Source of the DNA: Symsagittifera roscoffensis
Taxonomy: Eukaryota > Xenacoelomorpha > Acoela > Convolutidae
Assembly (NCBI RefSeq): GCF_963678635.1
Contig: NW_026970860.1
Coordinates: 1-64,000, forward strand
Direction of reading: 5' to 3'
Length of the DNA: 64,000 nucleotides
Position numbers and translations under genes: made by a program. Shown here in pieces: positions 53,366-62,616 of the stretch. Position 1 is the stretch's first letter, and each line of letters starts with the position of its first letter. Below the pieces are notes generated by a model. That model did not search any database. It worked only from the letters and a program-made list of their open reading frames with translations, and had not been told where the DNA came from.

Positions 53366-55155
53366 GCCGCCAACTTGGATCACTCCATCGATCAAATTCC
53401 CATCCAACCAACCTTCCTTCTTCAATCCCAATAATACCACTTTTTGCTTTTCCGCCACCCGATTTTCCACCTAGCAATGTAACATCAGGCATGAATTCCG
53501 ACACTAACTCACAAATTTCAGTTTTATACTCCATTTCACAGCTAAATAATCCGAATATTGAAACCCCCGATGAATTTGCCGACTCAGAACCTTCTCCATC
53601 CAATAATTTTCATAACCCTTCTCATTTTTCTCAACCTCCTTTTCAACCCATATTGTCAAATAACCCTGACCCAATCACTCCCACACCCTCTTATGCTTCC
53701 CAAGTTACCCCAACCTATTCCTCATACCATTCTGACCAATCATCTCCAGACACCCCCCGAATCTCCCCAGAGCTAGACAATTTTATTACCCTCCAACAAC
53801 AACCCTACCACCTTAACACCCCGACCATAAACCAAATCTCCTCCACTACAAATTCATCCAATCCCCCTACACCCTCTTCAAATTATACTGAATCATTAGC
53901 ACCATCATCCACATCAACTGAATCCTCACTCAACACTAATAGAGCTTACCGCACTTTTAAAAGAAAGTTCCCCAACCATCCTTTCCCAGCAAAACCAGGA
54001 ACAGCCCGTGAATACATCAACCACCCCCAGCATACTAACACCAAAGAATTTTTAGCTATCACTTTACCCTCATTTCCACAATACACCTTAAACACCCCTC
54101 ATGACGCTAACGAAACACGCAACTTTGTAGACGAATACGTTTTAATGCCCACTCTCTCTTGGACCTCATACTATCATTTCACTAACCCTCTTTGCTTACC
54201 TTTAACCAACACTTCCATCGATACAGACCGAAACAAAGATATGCTATATCGACTAACTACACCACTCACCGCTAGACAGTTTACTTACGTAGGATATAAA
54301 AAATCACTAAAAATACACACTGCACCTAGAGCTAATGAATATACACTAGAATACTACGATCACAACGTCATCAGAGCTAACCAAGATCAATTCTTAGACG
54401 ACGATCGCTTCGCTAATCCACAAATCACCGAGAAATTTTTCATCAAGACACCATATGTATTTACACTAAACATTTTCGACCGAAAGTTTGATCACATTAT
54501 TTCAGAAGCACTAACAAACACACAAGCATACGAAAGTTTTAAAGAACGCTTCCAAATCTTTTCACTAACCTTTCATTTCCTTGCACCACACGAAAGAGAT
54601 TTACACTGCTCACACGATATTATGTTGCGCACTAAACAAACACATACATACAGTTACTATCGTTTCATCCAAAATCACTTTGACCTCCACACACCCTCTA
54701 GACAACCACACCATCGTTTCCAATTCATCAATTCAAAATACACTTCACCGTATTTCCTAAATTTCACATATTGTATTAAAGACACTAACCTCCATGGTAT
54801 TCTTCGTAATTATGACCCCATAACCCAAATGTATATTTTCTGCCCCATCACCAAGACCTTCAACGCCGAAGAATCCCGACCCTTCCTTATCCCGCACGAG
54901 TTTGTACAGCCTATAGAGATCCCAATTTTAGAATTCATCCACAACACTAAATTTAACCACAAATTATATAACTTAATCCAAAACACACCTTATGAGTTTG
55001 CAGTAGGCACTGAAGAACTAACCACTATTAAGGCACTTCAATTGCTTTGGCCACTGCTTCAAACTAAAAATATCATCCGCATCTTAGCTAAACTACTAAC
55101 AACTTCAGAACTAATTCACGATATCTTCCCCCACGGTTTTTTCCCCGACGACTAA
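53362..55155 (+). CDS. ORF-f: unknown 597-residue retroelement protein
   Basis: Starts MSRQLGSLHRSNSHPTNL at an ATGA overlap with env. Residues 1-190 are low-complexity Pro/Ser/Thr/Asn. Residues 195-597 form a conserved, probably folded part rich in Phe, Tyr, His and Thr, beginning near AYRTFKRKFPNHPF and ending HGFFPDD. No signal peptide or membrane helix. Intact in both copies, and its last 110 residues are recognisable in a third, diverged element (59727-60074) at roughly 55-60% identity by eye, which argues for long-term selection on protein. I know of no Ty3/gypsy protein like it. Confidence 0.8.
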   Translation: MSRQLGSLHRSNSHPTNLPSSIPIIPLFAFPPPDFPPSNVTSGMNSDTNSQISVLYSISQLNNPNIETPDEFADSEPSPSNNFHNPSHFSQPPFQPILSNNPDPITPTPSYASQVTPTYSSYHSDQSSPDTPRISPELDNFITLQQQPYHLNTPTINQISSTTNSSNPPTPSSNYTESLAPSSTSTESSLNTNRAYRTFKRKFPNHPFPAKPGTAREYINHPQHTNTKEFLAITLPSFPQYTLNTPHDANETRNFVDEYVLMPTLSWTSYYHFTNPLCLPLTNTSIDTDRNKDMLYRLTTPLTARQFTYVGYKKSLKIHTAPRANEYTLEYYDHNVIRANQDQFLDDDRFANPQITEKFFIKTPYVFTLNIFDRKFDHIISEALTNTQAYESFKERFQIFSLTFHFLAPHERDLHCSHDIMLRTKQTHTYSYYRFIQNHFDLHTPSRQPHHRFQFINSKYTSPYFLNFTYCIKDTNLHGILRNYDPITQMYIFCPITKTFNAEESRPFLIPHEFVQPIEIPILEFIHNTKFNHKLYNLIQNTPYEFAVGTEELTTIKALQLLWPLLQTKNIIRILAKLLTTSELIHDIFPHGFFPDD

Positions 55156-55158
55156 CAG

Positions 55159-55245
55159 GTAAGTATGAATTCAATGAATATTACTAACTAATTACAATAT
55201 TAAAAAACTCACCATTCTTTATTCATGTTTTCTTTAGATTTTTAG
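55159..55245 (+). other. Probable intron after the ORF-f stop (87 bp)
   Basis: CAG|GTAAGTATG starts three bases after the ORF-f TAA. A perfect TACTAAC lies at 55182-55188 and a T-rich stretch ends in TTTTAG at 55245 (an alternative TCTTTAG ends at 55237). The donor and the 55245 acceptor are conserved in both duplicates of copy 1. The donor (GAGTAAGTATA) is also kept in the diverged fragment at 60075. One duplicate of copy 1 has lost the alternative AG, which favours the 55245 site. Confidence 0.65.
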
Positions 55246-56011
55246 CCTTCATCCTAGATCATCTGAAAAATTCACAAAAGAAAAATAAAAAATAGCAAAC
55301 TTCTTCAAAACTGTTAAAAACCCTATTAAACTTCTGCACCAACAATTAAATAAATATAATACCAATGCAGTAAATTAATTTATAAAATTTTCCCCCAAAA
55401 GCAGTAAATATTCATATGATGAAAATTTGTATCTTAAAATTCCCCCATAACTAGCAGTAAATTTCCAAATTCTATGCAGTAAATTAATAAAATGCAATTG
55501 CAGTACTAACCTTTTGATATTTTCATTCATTCGCACAGAAATTCTATCCACACTCGCACAGCTCGCCCACGAAGAATTGTTTAAAATAATGAATTTCAGT
55601 TTCAAGTTTTCACACTCAACAACTCTAACATATAATAACATGTTTCAAACTTTCCTTTAACCCGGTTGGAAAGGAATCATATACTAAACAAAACTAACCA
55701 ACGCAGCTTACTAAATACCACAAATCATAGAATAACAGCATGACTAAGAAAAGGAAACCAACGGTACCCAAACCGGATTAACCCAGTTTAAAACTGGATA
55801 ATTTATTCTTTTGAAGACTATTACAAAGTCTTAGAAAGAAATAATAAAACACAAAAAAGTCGAAAGACAAACCCATACCACAAACAATTTGCTTTTTAGA
55901 AAAAGTACATAACCAACAAAACATAAGTAAAACCACAACAAACCCAACATAAAACGTTGTCACATAACAGGACCCCTCACAAACACCGCATGAAATTATA
56001 CTCCCACACCT

Positions 56012-56069
56012 GGCCTAACCCACCAGGAAAGGACGTCCTGAGCATGCTCTATAGCCGGCCTAACCCACC
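56012..56069 (+). promoter_or_regulatory. Paired GGCCTAACCCACC motif
   Basis: GGCCTAACCCACC occurs at 56012-56024 and again at 56057-56069. Between them lie two 8 bp palindromes, GGACGTCC and AGCATGCT. The whole block recurs in both duplicates of copy 1 and in the diverged fragments (one or both arms). Its conservation in otherwise drifting non-coding sequence suggests a functional RNA or DNA site. Confidence 0.55.
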
Positions 56070-56110
56070 GCGCTACATCCACGCTTTGTGACCACACCTT
56101 TATTTTTAAT

Positions 56111-56138
56111 AAGAGCTACTCAAGGGTGAGTAACTCTT
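56111..56138 (+). promoter_or_regulatory. Conserved hairpin in the 3' region
   Basis: Arms AAGAGCTACTCA and TGAGTAACTCTT around an AGGG loop. It recurs at 1210-1237 and 3095-3122 (copy 1) and, in diverged form, at 61030-61057, 63188-63215 and 63510-63537. In the 61030 copy an A-T pair of the stem has become G-C on both sides, a compensatory change that supports pairing. Confidence 0.6.
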
Positions 56139-56716
56139 CAAAATAACCGAACTAAAACAAAAAGCTTTTGTGAAAACAACTAACTAAAATCATAATTAAA
56201 AAATACTAAACTAATAAAAGTTTTATAAAATGTAAAATCACATGATGCAATATATAGATCAGAATACAACACCAAGGACGAACATTAAAAGACAAGACGA
56301 CCTCACTACACTCGAGAGAGAATGACCAACTACAATCGATATGCCGCTCACAATCACAACTCAAAGGATTTAGAGTACGACTTGACTTCGCAGAAAAGGA
56401 CTTCATTGAACTAGACCAATGACCACCTCGATGTTCAAGTATACGTACAGATCCGAGTAACCAGGCATCCCCTCCACGCACAATCTCCACGCCATTCCCA
56501 AGCTAGATCAAACACAAAAGAAGTTCTCTCCGAAGAACAGAAAAACCTGACATAGCCAACCATTCTGAAATCAGAATTGATGCTGTTGCAAAGACTCAGT
56601 CGTTGTCACAAGAAGAAGCGGAAGAAAATTATGATGTTCGCCAAATACCAACGTCCATCATCCATCCTTGAACTACAGAAGAACTGTTCTAAAAAACTCT
56701 GTAAAACCCGGATGGG

Positions 56717-57124
56717 TGGAACCTGATCTAAACTACATTTTATGATTGGATAAATTAAATGTTTTACCAATGTAAAGTATTTAATATTAACCAATCATGA
56801 TCCATCTAACTAACAACCCACTTATTTGTAAGTGCTGAAGTTACTTGTAATTTCAGCACCAGAGAGATTTGAATTTAACTTAGAAATTAGTTGGACTCTC
56901 CCGAGCACTTCAGCAGCCGCAATAAACCAGTATACCCTAGATCTATTGAGCCTAGCAGAGACTAGTTAAACAACCTGAGACTAGATAGTATAAGAGTAAG
57001 ATTAGGATCGGTATTAGACTAAGAAGTTGCACGAATCTATCCGGCCGAAAATAAGATAGCGTGACGAGCAGACGGTGTACCCTATCCGAAATTACTCTAT
57101 GAGTTACACCTCGGTCTTAACTCA
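56717..57124 (+). repeat. 3' LTR of copy 2 (408 bp)
   Basis: Identical by eye to 38276-38683, followed by the CTGT target duplication. AATAAA lies at 56921-56926. Confidence 0.97.
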
Positions 57125-57128
57125 CTGT
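57125..57128. repeat. Target-site duplication, right (CTGT)
   Basis: Matches 38272-38275. The sequence that follows (CGCAAAAGTCTGG) continues the interrupted tandem unit. Confidence 0.8.
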
Positions 57129-57360
57129 CGCAAAAGTCTGGAAATGGTAAATCTTGGTCGCGAGAGTCTGGACATACCAAATGCAAGTAGCGATGTGTTG
57201 GTCGCGCCACCTCCGCTTCGGTCGCGAAAGTGGCGATGGAACATCAGGGGTCGCGAATTTCTGGAAAGGCCAGGTTTTGGTCGCGAAAGTCTGGACATGC
57301 CTAATTTTGATCTGGAAAATCTGGATACGCCAAAATTTTGTCGCGAAAGTCTGGACATAA
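57129..57360. repeat. Short minisatellite with GGTCGCGAAAGTCTGGACAT units
   Basis: Six or seven imperfect units of about 33-36 bp built around TCGCGAAAGTCTGGACAT. It is expanded here, whereas tandem unit 1 has only about one such unit at 37140. GC content is higher than the surroundings. Open frames on both strands follow from the unit length and are not genes. Confidence 0.75.
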
Positions 57361-58118
57361 GTCTGGGACCTCGACCCGGGTTCTATTTTTGTGGCATTGA
57401 TAATTGATTACAACATTCTGTGCAACTTACTCTTAATTTGTTCAATTTTGGAGATATTCCTTTGTGAGGATGGGAATGCTAAAGAAATTCTCGCCGGTCG
57501 TGTTCGAAGGGATATTTCAAAACTGAAATTGAATTCTCTTCTTGGTTTTCAGAAATCAGCATACATTTTACTATTTCATAGCTTTCAAAATGAATCTCAA
57601 ATAAAAAAATAAATTATGTTTTCAGTGGTCGTGGATTTCCTTTTTTCTTGCTGGCTCAGGAGTTTTCTACACGAAAGTGTTCACAATTTGCAACGTCCAA
57701 TTTTATAGCACAGTTGAGTATCGCACCATGTTAGGCATATTACTTAATTAAAGCAAATAAAAACGATTCATTTTCAACATCTGGTTACGATTGGTTATGA
57801 GCTTGTTATTGTTAAATAAGCTATAAGTATTAAAACTAAAAAGCTTCCATATGACCTGCTATCAAAAGCTATAGGTTTTGAAACTAAAACTATGATAAAT
57901 AACTATTTTGCAGTTTCCCATAAAAGTCTGTGCAAAACTTCAAACTTGGCCGTATAATTGTTTTCCTTGTTCTTGATTTGTTGAATTTTATAATATTCTA
58001 GAAAAACTAATTTCAACCATAAAAATCTAAACTTTTGATGAAAAAAAAGCCCTGCAACTTCAAAAAACCTTCGAAATCACTATAAGCATCATCATAATTG
58101 CACTCATGTTCAACAAAC
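57361..58118. repeat. Tandem unit 2, middle part
   Basis: The first 390 bp or so (57361-57750) have no counterpart in unit 1 and no supported gene. From about 57757 on (TTCATTTTCAACATC) the sequence matches unit 1 from 37195. Confidence 0.6.
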
Positions 58119-58247
58119 TTGAATGCAAGACATCTGATTTGCCCTTGTCTTTTCGGAATGGAGGCGGCGTGGCGCCATACTGCTTCTGTTGACCTCCTCC
58201 GCCAGCCGCTCCTTCCTGTTGCCCCGTCCCCCCTTGCTCGTCAGTAC
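58119..58247 (-). CDS. Probable 129 bp exon in tandem unit 2
   Basis: Second copy of the exon at 37541-37669, with the same phase 1 borders (acceptor TATTTTTTAG, donor CAA|GTTTGT) and nearly the same protein, including PPPFRKDKGKSDVLHS. The donor GTTTGT is closer to consensus than in unit 1. Neighbouring exons are not clear, and the gene may be a fragment. Confidence 0.45.
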
Positions 58248-58639
58248 CTAAAAAATAAATCATTTTTCGATACTGTCCCTAAAAGTACTCGGCTCTTCTA
58301 CCGTTTGCTCAATGCCATTTCCATAGGTTTCTTACTCTTGTCCACGCTGTACAGTGTTACAGATATGGTGATGTGGTCGAAAAAAACTATTACAACCACA
58401 TTTTGTCATCCTTTACAAAATCATTCAAGGAATACCCCGGTTGACCGAAAATGCTTATCATACAATTCCATACAACGATTTTATGTAGAAAATGGTTGTC
58501 AAACTATCTTCATACATTTTCGAAAAACAATAGAAACAAATTAAACCTTTTCTGCGGCTTTCTGAGAACAGTTGAACAGGCTGGTAATGGAAAAAAAACT
58601 GACTTAAATTTAAAAAAAAATGCTTACCATACAATTTCA
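58248..58639. other. End of tandem unit 2 and spacer
   Basis: Matches unit 1 up to about 58465 and then diverges. No gene supported. Confidence 0.5.
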
Positions 58640-58770
58640 GGGCAACGAGAGCTATAACGACAAAATTGTAGAAAAACAGACATAAAAATCAATTTGTTAT
58701 TCTACAAAAAAAAACAATTGATTTTTATGTATGTGTGTCTACAATTTTGTCGTTGCAGCTCTCGTTGCCC
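58640..58770. mobile_element. 131 bp fold-back element
   Basis: Two arms of about 55 bp, starting GGGCAACGAGAGCT and ending in the complement AGCTCTCGTTGCCC, around a loop of about 20 bp. The arms differ at a handful of positions. It has no coding capacity. It is a small MITE or fold-back transposon of unknown family, sitting just before an old LTR. Confidence 0.65.
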
Positions 58771-58800
58771 AAATATGCTACCCATACAGTTTTCATATAT

Positions 58801-59191
58801 TGAGTTATAACCTTTGGTTTGTCCTCACAGAGTCATTTCAGATAAAGATACACCGTCTGTTCGTCACGCTATCTTTTTTTCGGCCGGATGGATTCGTGCA
58901 ACTTCTTAGTCTAATACCAATCCTAATCTTACTTTTATATTTCCTGGTCTAAATAGATTTAGTGTATACTGGTTCTCGCGAGTTAGTTCTTGGAGTTTAT
59001 CCAGAAGGCAAACAACTGTATTCAAACATTATTCAAATTGTCCTAGTGCTGAAATTACAAGTAGTTTCAGCTTTTTCAAATCAGTGTCAATGTTAGAGAT
59101 GGAATATGATTGGTTAGTTAGTGATTTTTTATAGTGATAGTTTTATCAAAAATATAATTGATTTATACACATTAGTTCAGAAGTGGTTCCA
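58801..59191 (-). repeat. Diverged LTR, minus orientation
   Basis: Related to the main LTRs (shared blocks ACACCGTCTG, CGTCACGCTATCTT, TTCGGCCGGAT, CGTGCAACTTCTTAGTC), but clearly older. In element sense it starts TGG and ends in the CTCA-like edge at 58801. Confidence 0.75.
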
Positions 59192-59726
59192 ACCATCCGG
59201 GGTTTAGAGAGTTTTTAGTTTTTAATTGTTTTTTTTTTAGTGAAAGGACGGGTGACGTAGATTTCTTTGGAAGTTTTGAGCAGTGACTTCTTAAAGTGGG
59301 GAGAGATGTAGTTGTTCGTGTAGATGGAAAAAGATTCTTTTTTTGGTGTTTCAAGATAGGTCTCGTTGATCGGATGTGATTGTGTCAAGACTTCTGATCG
59401 ATGCAAGGATGTATCGATTTCGTTACGTTTAGAGCGAGACTACGTGCAGGGTGAAAATTGACTTTACCATGTGAAGTGCCAAGTGACTAGGATCGGTATG
59501 TGAGATCAACACCGAGATGGCCATTGGTCTGGTTCAATGGGTTTCCTTTTCTGCGAGGTTGAGTACATACTTAAAATCTTTTGATGATAGTGACTTTGGC
59601 GGCAAACCAAATAGATTTGTCTTTCCAGAGTTGGAATGTAGTCGGGTTGTCATCTTCTTTGCTGCTCGTTCCTTGGGCTCTAAGAAATCTTTCGATAGTG
59701 CTTTATCTATGCTTGATATTATCCTA
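59192..59726 (-). mobile_element. Diverged 3' region, minus orientation
   Basis: Corresponds to the last 500 bp or so of the element 3' region in minus orientation, then stops abruptly where a plus-orientation fragment begins. No coding frame supported. Confidence 0.65.
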
Positions 59727-60074
59727 AATTAAGACCCCAGAAGACATATGTATATATTCTGCCCACTAACCAGAACTTTGAACAATGAAGAACCTCGCCC
59801 ACTAATTGTCCTCCACGAATATATACAGCCAGTCGAAGTCCCAATCCTAGAATACATTCACAACACTAAAAATAAGCATAAGCTTTATAATCTAACCCAA
59901 AACACAACGCATGAATTCTCACCAAGTAATGAAGAGCACAAGATCATCAAATCACTTGAACTGCTTCGACCTCTACTGCAAACTAAATATATTACCCGCT
60001 TGCTTGATAATTTTTTAAGATCGTCGATGGTCATTCACGATATTTCTTTATAGGGATTCTTTGCTGACGATTGA
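59727..60074 (+). pseudogene. ORF-f C-terminus of a diverged third element
   Basis: About 110 codons matching the end of ORF-f (for example MYIFCPLTRTLNNEEPRP and PILEYIHNTKNKHKLYNL). An in-frame TAG at 60051-60053 falls just before the terminal GFFADD-like end and TGA at 60072-60074. The donor-like GAGTAAGTATA follows, as in the other copies. It lacks the rest of the gene. Confidence 0.8.
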
Positions 60075-61643
60075 GTAAGTATAATTATGTATCTTACACT
60101 AATAAATTGAATCACGACTAACCATTCTTTATAAGGCTTTCACTTTGTTTGTTCGATCTCATCACACAATCATCTAAAACAAACAAAAACAAATAAAAAA
60201 TTGAAAACACCTTTCTCGAAATTCTTAACTCGTATTAACAAATTGCAGTATAAATCAAAAGCAGTTAAAATTACGCCAAGTAGCATTAAATTAATAAATA
60301 ATCCTCAATACAATAAATTTCTTTTTACCAAGCAGTAAATTCATAAATTAAATTCCCTAAAAGCAGTAAAATTTTTATTTCATTGTAGTAAATTCATAAA
60401 AATCGCAGATAAATTGAAAAAGTACTAACCTTTTTTCAAGACGCTTCTCTATAGATTTGAATCATTCACTCGCCCATAAAACTCTTTCCACAATCGCACA
60501 GTTCGCCCACAAAGAATTGTTTAAATAATGAATTTTAAGTTTTAACTCTCACTGATAACAACTCTAACCAGTTTTCACACGTTTCAAGCTTGCCGTTAAC
60601 CCGGCTAGAAGGAAATAAATAGTAAACTAAAATAATAAACGCAGCATACTAAAGTCACAAAACCACAGTCTAATAGCATGACGAAGAAAGAAAAACCCAC
60701 GGTACCCAACCCAGATTAAAACCAGTTTAAAACTGGATAATTTATTCTTTTGAAGACACCTTTCAAGTCTTACCACAAATGATTGAAACACAAAAAATTC
60801 AAAAACCAAAACCAAACCAAATCATTCGGTTTTTGAGAAAAAGACATAACCAAAACAAAAAGAGAAAAACAAGTAAAAGAAACAAAACAAAAGGTTGAAC
60901 ACAAAAAGAGACTCTGCACAAAGACATCACTAAAAATAAACCCAGTTCTGGCCTAACCCACCAGAACAATGTCGCTCGAAGTACATGCCCTTACCATGCA
61001 CTACGGCACTCCGATACTCTATTTTTGAAAAGAGTGGCTCCAGAGTGAGCAACTCTTTAAAAATACGGAAGTAATATAAAAACGCTTTTGCGATAACCCT
61101 TAATAACAAATCATTACTAAAACTATATTAACGAAGAAAATTATATATGTAAGCGATAAATGCAGTATGTATAGATTTCGTGAAGCCCAAAAGACGAGCA
61201 GCAAAGTAGACGATAAATCAATCACATTCCAACTTTGGAATGGCAAATCTTTTCGAGTTGCTGCTTGAAGTCACTACCCTCAAAGGATTCAAAGTATGGA
61301 CTCAACATCGCAGCAAAGGAAAAACATTGAACCAAAACAATGGCCATCTCGATGTTGACTACACGTACAAATCTTATTCCCTTGGCACTTCACACGGAAA
61401 AATCAAAATTCACCCTGCACATTGCAACGATCAGAAGTCTTGACACAATCATCAAAGACTGCCACGATCAACGGGACCCATCTAGAAACACAAACATAAC
61501 AACCTTCCTCCGCCAAACACAATTAGCCACGCTTCTCCTTTCTCCGAGAAATCAATGCTCGCAACTTCAAAAAGAAATTACATCACCCGTCCTTCACTAC
61601 ATAAAACTTTTAAAAACTAAAAACTCTCTAAACCCCTGATGGG
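60075..61643 (+). mobile_element. Diverged 3' region, plus orientation
   Basis: Non-coding 3' region of the third element, with GCAGTAAA-type words (60246-60400), CCAGTTTAAAACTGG (near 60720), one CCTAACCCACCAG arm (near 60953) and the hairpin at 61030-61057 with a compensatory pair change. Short basic frames here are not conserved. Confidence 0.7.
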
Positions 61644-61995
61644 TGAAACCAGTTCTAAATTAGAGTTTGTTATTGGTTATAAACATAATTCTCTATTTCT
61701 ATAAACAATCCCTAACTAACCAATCTTATTCCATCTCTAACATTTACGCTTATTTGTAAGTGCTGAAACTACTTGTAGTTTCAGCTCCAGAGCATTTTGA
61801 ATTAAGCTTCAAACACAGTTGTTCTCGTTCAGGAAACTAACTCGCATAAACCAGTATACGCTGAATCTATTGATACTAGGATAAATAAGAGTAAGGTTAA
61901 GATTAGTATTAGACTAAGAAGTTAAACGAATCTAACCGGCCGAAAATAAGATAGCGTGACGAGTACCTTATCTTAAATTACTCCATGAGTACAGG
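61644..61995 (+). repeat. Diverged LTR, plus orientation
   Basis: Starts TGAAACCAGTTC after GATGGG, in the same context as the other LTRs. It shares CGGCCGAAAATAAGATAGCGTGACGAG-type blocks. The end is approximate. Confidence 0.7.
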
Positions 61996-62314
61996 TAAAA
62001 CCACCAAACTTAGTATTCTAACAATGTTTTGATAATCATAGCGATTATAACACAGCGAATTTTTTCAATACCTTGTTCGAGACAGAAATTGAACAGACGA
62101 TGCATTTTTTATTCATCTCTCGGAAATACACATTATCAAATTCTTTTTTCACTAGATTAGAGTATTTCCGATCGTAGTGCTTGTGAGTGAAATTTTTCCT
62201 TCGAGTATCCAAAAGTTAATCATGCCAACCGGTTACTCATGAAAACGAAAAACCTGCTTGTAGCGCCCCGGCACTCCAAAAACAAATGAAGACATCCCGG
62301 GTTGACCTCCATAC
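61996..62314. other. Spacer between element fragments
   Basis: About 320 bp, AT-rich, nothing recognised. Confidence 0.4.
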
Positions 62315-62616
62315 TGAGTTATGACTTTTGGTTATACCCATATAGTAATTTCAGGTAAAGCACACCGTCTGCTCGTCACGCTTTCATATTTTCGGCCAGA
62401 TAGATTCGTGCAACTTCTTAGTGTAATACCAATCTTAATCTTACTCATATATCTCCTAGTCTCAATAGAGCAAGTGTACATGGGTTTACGCGAGTTAGTT
62501 CCAGAATGAGAACAACTGTATTCTGAGTTTAATTCAAGTTGTTCTGGTGTTGAAACTACAACTAGATTCAACTGTTCAACTGGTCATTGATAATGACTAG
62601 TTTAGATCTGGTTCCA
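62315..62616 (-). repeat. Diverged LTR, minus orientation, second
   Basis: About 300 bp, starting TGAGTTATGAC and ending GGTTCCA on the plus strand, with the CCGTCTGCTCGTCACGC and CGTGCAACTTCTTAG blocks. Shorter than the main LTRs because of internal deletions. Confidence 0.7.

Larger units (their letters stand above)
55246..56716 (+). promoter_or_regulatory. 3' region of copy 2, non-coding and structured
   Basis: About 1.47 kb between the intron and 3' LTR. It holds an iterated GCAGTAAAT word (55368, 55401, 55453, 55475), each near CCCCC-containing words; a GCAGTACTAACC plus pyrimidine tract ending GCACAG (55499-55540) that resembles another splice acceptor; the palindrome CCAGTTTTAAACTGG (55785-55799); the paired GGCCTAACCCACC motif; and a hairpin. 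No frame here is kept in copy 1. Just before the LTR lies GGATGGG, the only candidate for a polypurine tract, and it is short. Confidence 0.6.
38276..57124 (+). mobile_element. Retroelement copy 2: near-intact 18.85 kb env-bearing Ty3/gypsy element
   Basis: Bounded by LTRs 38276-38683 and 56717-57124 (408 bp each, identical as far as I can read), with a CTGT target duplication. Between them, in order: PBS, ORF0, leader, ORF-b, gag-pol, ORF-c, ORF-d, ORF-e (no ATG), env, ORF-f, a short intron, and a structured 3' region. The only clear coding defect is a stop at the integrase GPY motif (48167-48169). Typical Ty3/gypsy elements are 5-9 kb. The extra length here comes from a very large Gag, five extra frames and about 2.5 kb of leader and trailer. 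Identical LTRs imply a very recent insertion. The gene order GAG-PR-RT-RH-IN places it in Ty3/gypsy. Confidence 0.97.

Noticed and set aside
57075-57407. 110-codon frame running from the 3' LTR into the minisatellite
   Set aside because: It starts in LTR sequence and continues through tandem units. It exists only because of the insertion and the repeat.
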